In this document: piece after piece, positions 16,401-23,358 of the stretch | Layout: every line of letters starts with the position of its first letter | Position numbering within the stretch: position 1 is the stretch's first letter | Assembly: GCF_031085175.1 (NCBI RefSeq) | Contig: NZ_JAVHUY010000073.1 | Span: 1-36,567 of the forward strand | DNA: 36,567 nucleotides | From: Phytohabitans maris | Lineage (GTDB): Bacteria; Actinomycetota; Actinomycetes; Mycobacteriales; Micromonosporaceae | Reading direction: 5' to 3' | Program-made: the position numbers and the translations under genes | Notes under the pieces: generated by a model | Seen by the model: the letters and a program-made list of their open reading frames with translations, nothing else | Told to the model about the DNA's origin: nothing | The model's database searches: none

Positions 16401-16762
16401 TGATGCTGGCCTCCCAGGCTCGCAAGTACGGCCTCGGCCTCATTTTCGCCACCCAGGCACCCAAGGGATTGCACAGTCAGATACCTGGCAACGCGGCGAC
16501 GCAGTTCTTCGGGCTCCTCAACGCGCCAGTGCACATCGAGGCAGCCCGCGAGATGGCCCGTTTCAAGGGCGGCGACCTGCCAGAAATCTCGCGCCTGAGC
16601 AGTGGGCAGTTCTACGTCGCTGTCGAGGGGCAACCGTTCCGCAAGGCGCGGACGCCACTGTGCCTCAGCCACCACCCCGCAAGTCCGCTGTCTCCAGAGG
16701 ACGTCATCGCTCGCGCCCGGCGGCTAGCGTCCCCTTCGGACGATGCGGCGACACCTGTATGA
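13466..16762 (+). CDS. Dual ATPase: N-terminal AAA module and C-terminal HerA/FtsK-like module
   Basis: A 1098-residue protein. The N-terminal module has Walker A GQRGAGKT at residues 64-71 and Walker B-like IIAVDQVDGL at about 235. A helical middle part and an Ala/Pro-rich linker (about 620-680) follow. The C-terminal module is HerA/FtsK-like (DUF87 type): LGDDFDQGDPIHVELSALRK, Walker A GSGSGKT at about 710-716, IVLDPNNDL, Walker B LLVMDEAQTL at about 956-965, then LASQARKYGLGLIFATQAPK and the oligomer-contact region. HerA proteins are hexameric DNA translocases and act with nucleases in several defence systems. The GTG start overlaps the upstream stop. Its own stop is 62 bases before csb1, so read-through into the cas operon is possible. 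Two full NTPase modules in one chain is unusual for HerA partners. Confidence 0.82.
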   Translation: MTEAMLKALAHLQFNYTPTRNDVWHSPRFHVDGLHTDVLATVLDGLATAERSPDASPIGVAVRGQRGAGKTHLLSRVRELTQLRGGYFFLVNLLDANTFWRSVTASIVDGLHQPVDGEGTTQLHAFLERLTNALDLPVVTRMAVTGRAPMTPDRADAFVAALGGMSRQIGIGCRDAARALALLASPDQRVQDIGMSYLLAADEAETGERAAWGIRPTRRLPQELVSDVSRLLAFTGPSIIAVDQVDGLIAQVANRSHVSATPTENDTDSWHAAVLLDQVAGGLMELRELTWRTVTVLALLPVSWSLIKTNAVDTVQDRFRETATLESIPDASVGRALIERRLAAHYEEVGFAPPYPTWPVRPEAFADAPDFTPRQLLINVERHIRSCVLSGEVTEMTTLTAAAETLVPAPMSADRSSLRPLDERYAALREQAQIDGLLDPASEDTEIPSLLAAALDAWIREGADTDFDQDTIPVRKPVLHARLRRTLDERTGDEAHWAFRAIAAQHYNAELARLRNACDAAGLAHGVAQRRLFILRNEEWSESPGRRKAVEAFVAAGGRTLPLGEDDLRSLVALRTLLAEEPDGLQAWLVERRPASSTALLATALADAGREIPAGGVPHGMGESSVPPAAGDADAFAAEVVPAEASPADAKAPVTQIKEFGEPSGAPAEPVAAATPAGVYLRLGDDFDQGDPIHVELSALRKHTAIFAGSGSGKTVLIRRLVEECALLGVSAIVLDPNNDLARLGDAWPDEPHTWGDADEQAAADYLESTDVVVWTPGREGGRPLTFQPLPDFSGVCDDPDEFTQAVDSAVDALAPRAQVSANTAKALRGQAVLRQALRHYGRQGGPATLSGLIDLLRDLPDGVSELTGAVAIAADLAENLEAARINDPLFGGTGESADPGTLLTPAPGKRARVSVISFVGLPGDEKRQGFVNQLQMALFSWIKRNPARDRPLGGLLVMDEAQTLAPSGPVTACTRSTLMLASQARKYGLGLIFATQAPKGLHSQIPGNAATQFFGLLNAPVHIEAAREMARFKGGDLPEISRLSSGQFYVAVEGQPFRKARTPLCLSHHPASPLSPEDVIARARRLASPSDDAATPV

Positions 16763-16776
16763 CGGCGGGTGGGAAG

Positions 16777-16788
16777 AGACACATGTCT
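16777..16788. promoter_or_regulatory. Short palindrome between the ATPase gene and csb1
   Basis: AGACA and TGTCT flank CA in the 62-base gap before the cas operon. It may be an operator or chance; no clear -35/-10 pair is visible, so csb1 may be transcribed from further upstream. Confidence 0.25.
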
Positions 16789-16810
16789 AAGCACATTGTT
16801 GGTTGTTTCC

Positions 16811-16819
16811 AGAAGGGAG
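16811..16819 (+). promoter_or_regulatory. Ribosome binding site of csb1
   Basis: AGAAGGGAG ends five bases before the ATG at 16825 and is the only clear ribosome binding site of the cas operon. All later cas genes start by overlap with the previous stop. Confidence 0.7.
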
Positions 16820-16824
16820 CCTGA

Positions 16825-18057
16825 ATGCGTTCGTTGGATCTTGCCACCTTGCTCGCCGCCGGGGCGCCGGGTGGGTCGAGTTGTCTCACGTCGACGACGT
16901 CGCTGGAGCCGGCTGGTGGGCGGCACGCTTCGGTCGCGCCGGCCAAGTTTGCCGAGCGCGGTAAGAAGGGCGGCTCGTACGCGTACGAGCAGCGTTACCT
17001 CGGTGAGGAGAGTCGCTACGCGGTCGTGATCGACTCGAAGCAGTCGCAGCTCAACCGTGCCGAGCAGGCGCTGGCGCAGGCCATCGAGGACGGACACCCG
17101 CTGCTGTCGCGTGTGCCGCATGTGCGGGTCAGCTACGAGCGGGACGGTGCACTTGAGCACTACTACGATCTCACGCTGCCGCACCGGGTGTTCGACGGGC
17201 ACATCCGCGCTGGCACGATCGACGGGCAACCGACCACGCAGACCGAGACGTACCGCTCTGTCCGGGACGCGACTCCGGCCAACGCCCGGGCATTGCTTGA
17301 GACGAGCCCGGTGACGCTTGTCTTCGGTGGGTGGGATTCGAGCCGGCGCAGCCGGCAGGGGCGCTGGCGGAGCGCGTTGGTTGGGGAGATCGTGGGCTTC
17401 GTCGCGGCCAGTCGCGACGAGCATGGTGTGCTGACCAAGCCCGAGCCTGGCGTGCGTGGTGGGGCACGAGTCGACCCGGTCGGCATGCAGATCAACCTGG
17501 GCAAGAAGGTGATGACCGAGACGGCAGAACGGCAGCGGGAGGAACTCAGTCCGGCCACCTATGACGGCATCGTCAAGACGGCTGCCGGAATCAAACCCGG
17601 TGACGCGAAGTCGGCGTCCGTGCTCGGCCTCGGCGGGATCCCGCCGACGTTGGACCAGTTGGCGGGCGTCGCCTGCGACACCATCATCCGTACGCACGTG
17701 CTCTCCTTCGCCACGCTCCGGCAGATGCGGTTCGGGGCCGGTGTGGAGGGTGACGCGGCGTGCCGGGCGTTGTTGGCCGCATTGGCGCTCGATGCGCTTG
17801 CCCGGTCCGATGCTGAGCTCTACCTGCGGGCCAACTGCGATCTCGTCGAGGCGGAGGCGCCGAAGGTTCGGCTCGACCAGCGGGGCGGCGCGTTCCTGGA
17901 GGTCGAGCCGCTCAGCATCGACGCGGCTGACCTGCTGCTGAGCGAGGCGCTTGCGCATGCCGAGAAGGTTGCCGACGTCAAGTGGTCCGGGCTGGCGATG
18001 CGGGTCACCGGCAACCCGGACATCGTCTCCGGTGCGGTAGACGCGGACGAGAACTGA
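16825..18057 (+). CDS. csb1: Type I-G (I-U) CRISPR-associated protein Csb1 (Cas7 backbone)
   Basis: A 410-residue RAMP-type Cas7 protein that forms the crRNA-binding backbone of the type I-G Cascade. Family traits are the early Ala/Gly-rich block SLEPAGGRHASVAPAKF, EQRYLGEESRYAVVIDSKQS (the DSxQSQxNR motif continues directly), HRVFDGHIRAG, VTLVFGGWDS and the Arg-rich turn RRSRQGRWRSALVGEIVGF. The C-terminal third contains the LRQMRFGAG/AALALDALARSDAELYLRA region. The length is usual for Csb1. It is the first gene of the cas operon, and its stop overlaps the csb2 start by one base (TGATG). No damage is seen. Confidence 0.93.
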   Translation: MRSLDLATLLAAGAPGGSSCLTSTTSLEPAGGRHASVAPAKFAERGKKGGSYAYEQRYLGEESRYAVVIDSKQSQLNRAEQALAQAIEDGHPLLSRVPHVRVSYERDGALEHYYDLTLPHRVFDGHIRAGTIDGQPTTQTETYRSVRDATPANARALLETSPVTLVFGGWDSSRRSRQGRWRSALVGEIVGFVAASRDEHGVLTKPEPGVRGGARVDPVGMQINLGKKVMTETAERQREELSPATYDGIVKTAAGIKPGDAKSASVLGLGGIPPTLDQLAGVACDTIIRTHVLSFATLRQMRFGAGVEGDAACRALLAALALDALARSDAELYLRANCDLVEAEAPKVRLDQRGGAFLEVEPLSIDAADLLLSEALAHAEKVADVKWSGLAMRVTGNPDIVSGAVDADEN

Positions 18058-19574
18058 TGGGGTTCGCCATTGTCGCCGAGCCACTGCTTGGCGTCTACAA
18101 GGGACATGTGGGCAGCGGGCAACTCGACCCGCTGCCGTCGCCGGCCAGGCTGCACGCCGCCTTGCTCTGCGCGGCGGCGCAGGGTGTCCGGGCGGTCGCC
18201 GACGGAGACGGGCTACAGCCCTGCGACGCCGACCGTGAAGCGTTGCGCTGGCTGGAGGCGAACCCACCGGACGGCATCGCCACGCCGGAGACCCTGCGCA
18301 ACGGGGGCGCCGCGACGGCATACCGGAAAGAGGGCTTGGTCGTCAAGGAAGGCCGCAGCCCGTTGTCGGAGAAGCTGATCGGCAAGCCGGCGGTGAGCGG
18401 CGTCGCGGTGGCCGGGCGGTTCGCGTGGACGTGGGACCAGGCTCCGCCCGAGCCGGTCGCCGCCGCGCTGGCCGAGCTCTGCCCTGAGGTGCCATATCTG
18501 GGGACCAGTGAGTCGCCGGTGCGGCTCGTGGTGGCCGAGGCCGAGCCGACCCACCGGCTCGACCGCGAGGCCGACCTGTTCACCGGGAAAGGCCTGGATC
18601 TCGCGGTGGCCACCACCGGTCGGGCGGACGCCCTTGTGGCAGCGCATCGAGAGGCGTTGGTGGCGCCGCCGTTGAAGGCCGACGCGCACAGGTCAAGCGA
18701 GAAGACCGTACCGCCACCGCTGGTGACAGCCGGTCTCGACCTCGGCCGGTACGCACGTCCGGAGCCGCCGCCCCCGCCGACGCCGTGGGCATCGGTGCTG
18801 CTCCTGCGGGTCGACCAGCCCATCCCGCCGGAGCGGCGGGTGCGGTGTGCGGTTGCCGTGCACCGCACGCTTATCGCGCTCGTTGGCGACGGCGCACCCG
18901 CGATCCTGACCGGCGTCTACGAACCCGGGGTGCCACGCCCGGCCAACCGGTGCGCGATCCAGTTCCTCGGCCCCGACGCGCCACACATCGGTGGCACCGC
19001 GCTCGCGTTGCTGCTGCCGCGGGAGGCGAGCGATGTCGACCTCACTCTGATCAGAATGGCGGTGCAGCGGCTGCGGCGCGTCCGAGTCGCCGCCGGTCCG
19101 TTCAACGTCGAGCAGCCGGTGGAGATCCCGGCCGACAGGTTCTGGCCGGAGCCGTCCGCCGGCACCGAACGGTGGTGGGACACGGTGCCGGTCGCCGTGC
19201 CCGACAGCAGGCCGCCGCGTGGTGGTCGCTGGTCCCTCGCCGACGCTGCGGCGCTGTCGGTGGCGCTGGTCTGGCGGCACGAGTTCACCGCATCCGGTCG
19301 CGGCGACGCGCGCTACCGGGCGCTGGCCGAGGCGGCCGCCGGGCGTGGCGTCCGGGTCGAGTCGGCGGTACGGGTGATGGACGGCGATGCCGGCCGCTAC
19401 GTGCACAAGGTGCACCCGGACACGGTGATCCAGCCGTACCGGGCGGTGCTGGGCCTCGGTGACCTGGCCGGGCCCCGCACGATCGCCGCCATCGGGCAGA
19501 GCCGGCACCTCGGTGGAGGGCTGCTCGTGCCGAGAGACCTGCCGTCCGAGATCGCGCGAAGGCTGGCCCGATGA
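18057..19574 (+). CDS. csb2: Type I-G (I-U) CRISPR-associated protein Csb2 (Cas5/Cas6-like)
   Basis: A 505-residue RAMP protein. In type I-G the Csb2 family combines the Cas5 role (holding the crRNA 5' end) with a Cas6-like part that cuts the precursor crRNA; no separate cas6 exists here, which agrees. The N terminus MGFAIVAEPLLGVYKGH starts with the RAMP beta strand, followed by PSPARLHAALLCAAAQG typical of Cas5-like proteins. The C terminus has the glycine-rich element SRHLGGGLLVPRDLP. A frame open upstream to 17982 lies inside csb1; the ATG at 18057 overlapping the csb1 stop is the sensible start. Which histidines cut RNA cannot be read safely from sequence alone. Confidence 0.92.
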   Translation: MGFAIVAEPLLGVYKGHVGSGQLDPLPSPARLHAALLCAAAQGVRAVADGDGLQPCDADREALRWLEANPPDGIATPETLRNGGAATAYRKEGLVVKEGRSPLSEKLIGKPAVSGVAVAGRFAWTWDQAPPEPVAAALAELCPEVPYLGTSESPVRLVVAEAEPTHRLDREADLFTGKGLDLAVATTGRADALVAAHREALVAPPLKADAHRSSEKTVPPPLVTAGLDLGRYARPEPPPPPTPWASVLLLRVDQPIPPERRVRCAVAVHRTLIALVGDGAPAILTGVYEPGVPRPANRCAIQFLGPDAPHIGGTALALLLPREASDVDLTLIRMAVQRLRRVRVAAGPFNVEQPVEIPADRFWPEPSAGTERWWDTVPVAVPDSRPPRGGRWSLADAAALSVALVWRHEFTASGRGDARYRALAEAAAGRGVRVESAVRVMDGDAGRYVHKVHPDTVIQPYRAVLGLGDLAGPRTIAAIGQSRHLGGGLLVPRDLPSEIARRLAR

Positions 19575-22315
19575 GCCTCGACCGCGCCGACTTCGACGCC
19601 TTCTTCACCGCTGTCTATGGTGGACATCGGCCGTTCCGATGGCAGGATAGACTGCTCGACCACATCCTCCACACCGGACACTGGCCCGACCAGCTCGTCG
19701 CCCCTACCGGAGCCGGCAAGACGAGCGTCATCGACGTGCACGTGTTCGCGGTGGCCCTGATGGCCGCCGGCCACCCGGTCCGGGTGCCGCGCCGGCTGGC
19801 GCTCGTCGTCGACCGCCGTGCTCTCGTCGATGACCAGTACGAGCACGCGAGGTTCGTCGCGAACCAGCTGGCGGATGGCCGCGGAGGCGCGACCGTCCTC
19901 GCCCGGATGGCCGATGCACTGGACTCGCTGCGTGTACGGCGGAAAGGGCCGGCCGACCCCCCACTGTGGACGGCACTGCTGCGCGGTGGCGCGCAACCGT
20001 CCCGGGAATGGCTGGACGACCCGGTCAGCTGCGCCGTGCTCTGTGCCACGCCCGACATGTGGGGCTCACGGCTGCTGTTGTCGGGATACGGATCGCGGCG
20101 GCAGGCGTGGCCCCGCGAGGCCGGTCTGCTCGCGTACGACACCGTCGCCGTCGTCGACGAGGCGCACCTGTCGCAGCAGCTGGTGACCACCGCCCGCCGG
20201 GTCGCTGAGCTGGCCGACGTCGTGGAGGAGCCGCTCGGCGCGCCGGTCCTGCAGGTCGTGGAGACCACCGCCACGCCCCGCACCGACGCTGGTGTGGCAG
20301 TGGGCGTCGAACCGGGCGACGTGGAGGTGGACGAGCCGCTGCGGCAACGGCTGACCGCGCCCAAGCCGGTCACGCTGCTGCCACTCGCGTCCTGGCCGAT
20401 CCCACCCAGCGGATCGGCCCGGAAGGCGGGCGTCACGGCGCTGGCGGACGAGGCGGTGCGGCTGCGCCAGGAGTACGGCTCGACGGTCGGGTGTTTCGTT
20501 AATACCGTCGCGGTCGCGGCCGCCGTGGACGAGGAGCTGCGAACGCGGGGCATGGCGACCGCGCTGGTCTGCGGGCGGCTGCGGCCCTACGACGTTGCCC
20601 GCCTGCGGCCGCCGAAGTCGACGCTGCTCAGCATCGGCGGCGACCCGGCGGTCGACGTCCTCGTCAGTACCCAGACATTGGAAGTCGGGGTTGATCTCGA
20701 CCTGGCGGCCGCGGTGACAGAGCTGGCGCCCGGTGGGGCCATCGCCCAGCGGGCCGGCCGGGTCAACCGGCTCGGACTGCGCACGACGACGGCCATCTCC
20801 GTCGTGGTGCCGGCTGCCGAGCTGCCCGCCAACGAGCGGCTCGGGCAGCCGTACCGGCGTGATGACCTGGTGGCGGCCCACACCTGGCTGGCGCAGCGGC
20901 AGTCCGATCCGGCTGGCCTCGCGCCGTGGGCACTGCGCGACCCCCGGCCGCCGGTGCCGGCGTTGCGCCGGGACCTGCTCCAGCGCCTGGAACTGGCCCA
21001 GGCGTGGCACCTCGCCCGGACCAGCGACGACCTTGCCGCGCCCCAGGACGACCTCGACCTGTGGCTCTCCGATGACCTCGACGAGCCCGACCACGAGTTC
21101 GGCATCGTCGTCCGGCGCGACCTACCAGACGACGAGGCCGACGCGGTGAGCCTGATCGAGGCACTTCCGCCACGGGAGTACGAGGTGTTTCCGGTCTCGA
21201 TCAGGAAGGCGGCGACGATCCGGGCCCGTCTGAAACCGGGCTCGGTGCTGGTCCGCCCCGGCGACGACCAGCCGCGCCCGCTCACCGACGACGACCGGCT
21301 CCGGCCCGGCGACCAGATCGTCATTGACAGCACCACCGAGCTGTTCACCTCCAGGGTCGTCGACCCGGACGGCAAGGAACGGGTCGACGACGTGCTCGAT
21401 GCGCTCGACGAACCGAAGCCGGGCGAGGTCGTGCTCCGGATCGAGCGAGGCATCGCCGCTCACCGCCGTCTCCTCGATGCCGTGGCCGCCGCTGCCGACC
21501 ACCCGGATGAGCTCGACCCGCGGGAGGTCGCCCGGCTGCTTCGCGTACACCGTGAGGAGCTGGCGCCGCGCCCGATGGTGGTGGTGGCGGCCGACCTGCT
21601 CGACCGATCTGAGGACGAGCCGGCCGGTGCCGAGATGAGGTTGTACTGGCAGGAGCGCGACGACGGCGAGCCAGAGCTCGGTCGGCTGATCGTGGTCGAC
21701 CTCCGTAAGGCGACCGCCGACGCGGAGCTGCGGGAGACGTGGACGCCGCGCCGCAGGCCGGTCCCTCTTCGCCGGCATTCCGAAGCGGTGGCGGAACGGG
21801 CCGAGGCCGTCGCCACCCGGCTCGGCCTCGACACCGGACTGGTGGAGACACTGCGCCTCGCGGGGCTTCACCATGACGACGGGAAGGCGGACGACCGATT
21901 CCAGCGTTCGCTGCGCCACGGCCCTGTCCTCGAGGAACCGTTGGCCAAGAGCGGCCTGCGGGACCTGCGGACGATCCGGCGGCTGCGCACGGCCTCCGGC
22001 CTACCGACCGGTTGGCGGCACGAACAGCTCTCGGTGGTCCGCGCCTGGCCAGAACTGTCCACACTGGATGACAAACGCCGAGACCTGGTGGCTCGGCTGA
22101 TCGGTACCAGCCACGGCCATGGCCGGCATGACTTCCCGCACACGAGTGAGCAATTGGTCGGCGGCGCCGACGAAGTCGCCGTCACGCTGTTCGACGAGGG
22201 TTCGTGGGACGAGCTGATCGAACGTACACACAACTGTTGGGGCGTGTGGGGCTGTGCCTACCTGGAGGCGCTGCTCCGCGCGGCCGACGGGCAGGTCTCC
22301 GCGGAGGGGTCATGA
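19571..22315 (+). CDS. cas3: CRISPR-associated helicase/nuclease Cas3 with C-terminal HD domain
   Basis: A 914-residue Cas3 that unwinds and degrades target DNA after Cascade binding. The SF2 helicase comes first: Walker A APTGAGKT at 44-51, DEAH-type VVDEAHLSQQ at about 193-202, TTATPRTDAG, a second RecA lobe with TLEVGVDLD and QRAGRVNRLG (motif VI). The HD nuclease is at the C terminus: RRHSEAVAERA, LAGLHHDDGKADDRF at about residues 765-779, GTSHGHGRHDFPH and the ending WGVWGCAYLEALLRAADG. This helicase-then-HD order is the hallmark of type I-G/I-U; most type I Cas3 have HD first. Start and stop are both four-base ATGA overlaps with neighbours. Confidence 0.95.
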   Translation: MSLDRADFDAFFTAVYGGHRPFRWQDRLLDHILHTGHWPDQLVAPTGAGKTSVIDVHVFAVALMAAGHPVRVPRRLALVVDRRALVDDQYEHARFVANQLADGRGGATVLARMADALDSLRVRRKGPADPPLWTALLRGGAQPSREWLDDPVSCAVLCATPDMWGSRLLLSGYGSRRQAWPREAGLLAYDTVAVVDEAHLSQQLVTTARRVAELADVVEEPLGAPVLQVVETTATPRTDAGVAVGVEPGDVEVDEPLRQRLTAPKPVTLLPLASWPIPPSGSARKAGVTALADEAVRLRQEYGSTVGCFVNTVAVAAAVDEELRTRGMATALVCGRLRPYDVARLRPPKSTLLSIGGDPAVDVLVSTQTLEVGVDLDLAAAVTELAPGGAIAQRAGRVNRLGLRTTTAISVVVPAAELPANERLGQPYRRDDLVAAHTWLAQRQSDPAGLAPWALRDPRPPVPALRRDLLQRLELAQAWHLARTSDDLAAPQDDLDLWLSDDLDEPDHEFGIVVRRDLPDDEADAVSLIEALPPREYEVFPVSIRKAATIRARLKPGSVLVRPGDDQPRPLTDDDRLRPGDQIVIDSTTELFTSRVVDPDGKERVDDVLDALDEPKPGEVVLRIERGIAAHRRLLDAVAAAADHPDELDPREVARLLRVHREELAPRPMVVVAADLLDRSEDEPAGAEMRLYWQERDDGEPELGRLIVVDLRKATADAELRETWTPRRRPVPLRRHSEAVAERAEAVATRLGLDTGLVETLRLAGLHHDDGKADDRFQRSLRHGPVLEEPLAKSGLRDLRTIRRLRTASGLPTGWRHEQLSVVRAWPELSTLDDKRRDLVARLIGTSHGHGRHDFPHTSEQLVGGADEVAVTLFDEGSWDELIERTHNCWGVWGCAYLEALLRAADGQVSAEGS

Positions 22316-23358
22316 CCGACTTTGTCCTGGCGGCCGCCGAACCGACGACGATGCTGTCGCACATGGCGCTGTACGGGCTCGCGGCGATCGTCGAGGACGG
22401 CGGCATGGAAGGCGTCCAGCTGGCGTGGACCGGTGGCATGGCGCCCCGACCGGTGCTCAGCGCACCTCAGGCCACACCCGAGACGATCGGCGAAGCCGTA
22501 CGCAGGCACGCGGCCCGGCACGACAGCCCGGAAAGCTGGCCGAGCCGGCAGGTCAGCGATGATGAGCAGCGGGCGCTGATGAGCCCGCGAATCAGCACCA
22601 TCACCAGTCGCGAGAGCTGGCGTTCGCTTCAGGAACGCCGGCACCAGGTGCTCCACCAGCTCACGCGGGAACGGGCGCTGCTCGACCTCCGGCTTGTCGC
22701 CGCGCTGGGAGAGCCGAGCTACTGGCGTTTCAACCGGCAGGGCCAGCGGCTCCAGGACGACGGTGCCAGCCGGCTGGAGATGCAGCCCCGAAACCAGGGG
22801 GCCGAGTTCGTGGGCAACCGGATCCGCCCACTCGCTGCGGCGGTCGCCGCCCGGACCGCCGCGGCGGTCAGCGACGGACTGCTCGGCCGGGGTGTGCGCG
22901 ACGAGATCGGCAAGGACGCGCAAGCCAGCCGTACGCCCACGGGCTTCGCCGCGCCGGGGCCGACCGACAACGCACTGGCCTGGTGCGCGCTGTGGGGCAT
23001 CTCGCAGTTCCCCGTCGCGCAACGCACACAGAGCTTCGCCTCCACCACAGGCCACATTGGACGAGGAACCGCCGGCTACTTCTACGTCCCGGTCTGGGAC
23101 GGAGCCTGGCGGACAGCTCGTCTGCGTACCATCCTCGCGAGTGGACAGCTCCGCCGGTTCGCCGAGACCGGCCTCTCCCCGGACGACATCCGGCGCGCTC
23201 CGGACGACGACGGGCGAGGCGGAGAGCCAGCCGGTCAATGGCTGGCCAGCCGCGGGGTCACCGCGGTCGTACGCTTCCCGGTGAAGCGGTTCGGCAGCGA
23301 CAGCGCACCCGAACGCCGTGCCATGCTCGGCGAGTTCGCCAAGACCGGCCGCCGCTGA
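22312..23358 (+). CDS. Small Cas8-like subunit (Csb3/Cas8u-type) of the I-G Cascade
   Basis: A 348-residue protein in the position of the Cascade large subunit. It begins MTDFVLAAAEPTTMLSHMAL then YGLAAIVEDGG, the form seen in Cas8-like I-U proteins, where a short N-terminal strand leads to a conserved helix. Further blocks are MEMQPRNQGAEFVGNRIRPL-like sequence in the middle (positions about 150-180), NALAWCALWGISQFPV and VTAVVRFPVKRFGSDSAPER at the end. Csx17-type Cas8 proteins of other I-G systems are, from memory, roughly twice this size, so this is a small version. The ATG at 22312 overlaps the cas3 stop; an upstream extension to 22204 lies inside cas3. Exact family name (Csb3 or another Cas8u) is uncertain; the role as PAM-reading/large subunit is inference from position. 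Confidence 0.72.
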   Translation: MTDFVLAAAEPTTMLSHMALYGLAAIVEDGGMEGVQLAWTGGMAPRPVLSAPQATPETIGEAVRRHAARHDSPESWPSRQVSDDEQRALMSPRISTITSRESWRSLQERRHQVLHQLTRERALLDLRLVAALGEPSYWRFNRQGQRLQDDGASRLEMQPRNQGAEFVGNRIRPLAAAVAARTAAAVSDGLLGRGVRDEIGKDAQASRTPTGFAAPGPTDNALAWCALWGISQFPVAQRTQSFASTTGHIGRGTAGYFYVPVWDGAWRTARLRTILASGQLRRFAETGLSPDDIRRAPDDDGRGGEPAGQWLASRGVTAVVRFPVKRFGSDSAPERRAMLGEFAKTGRR

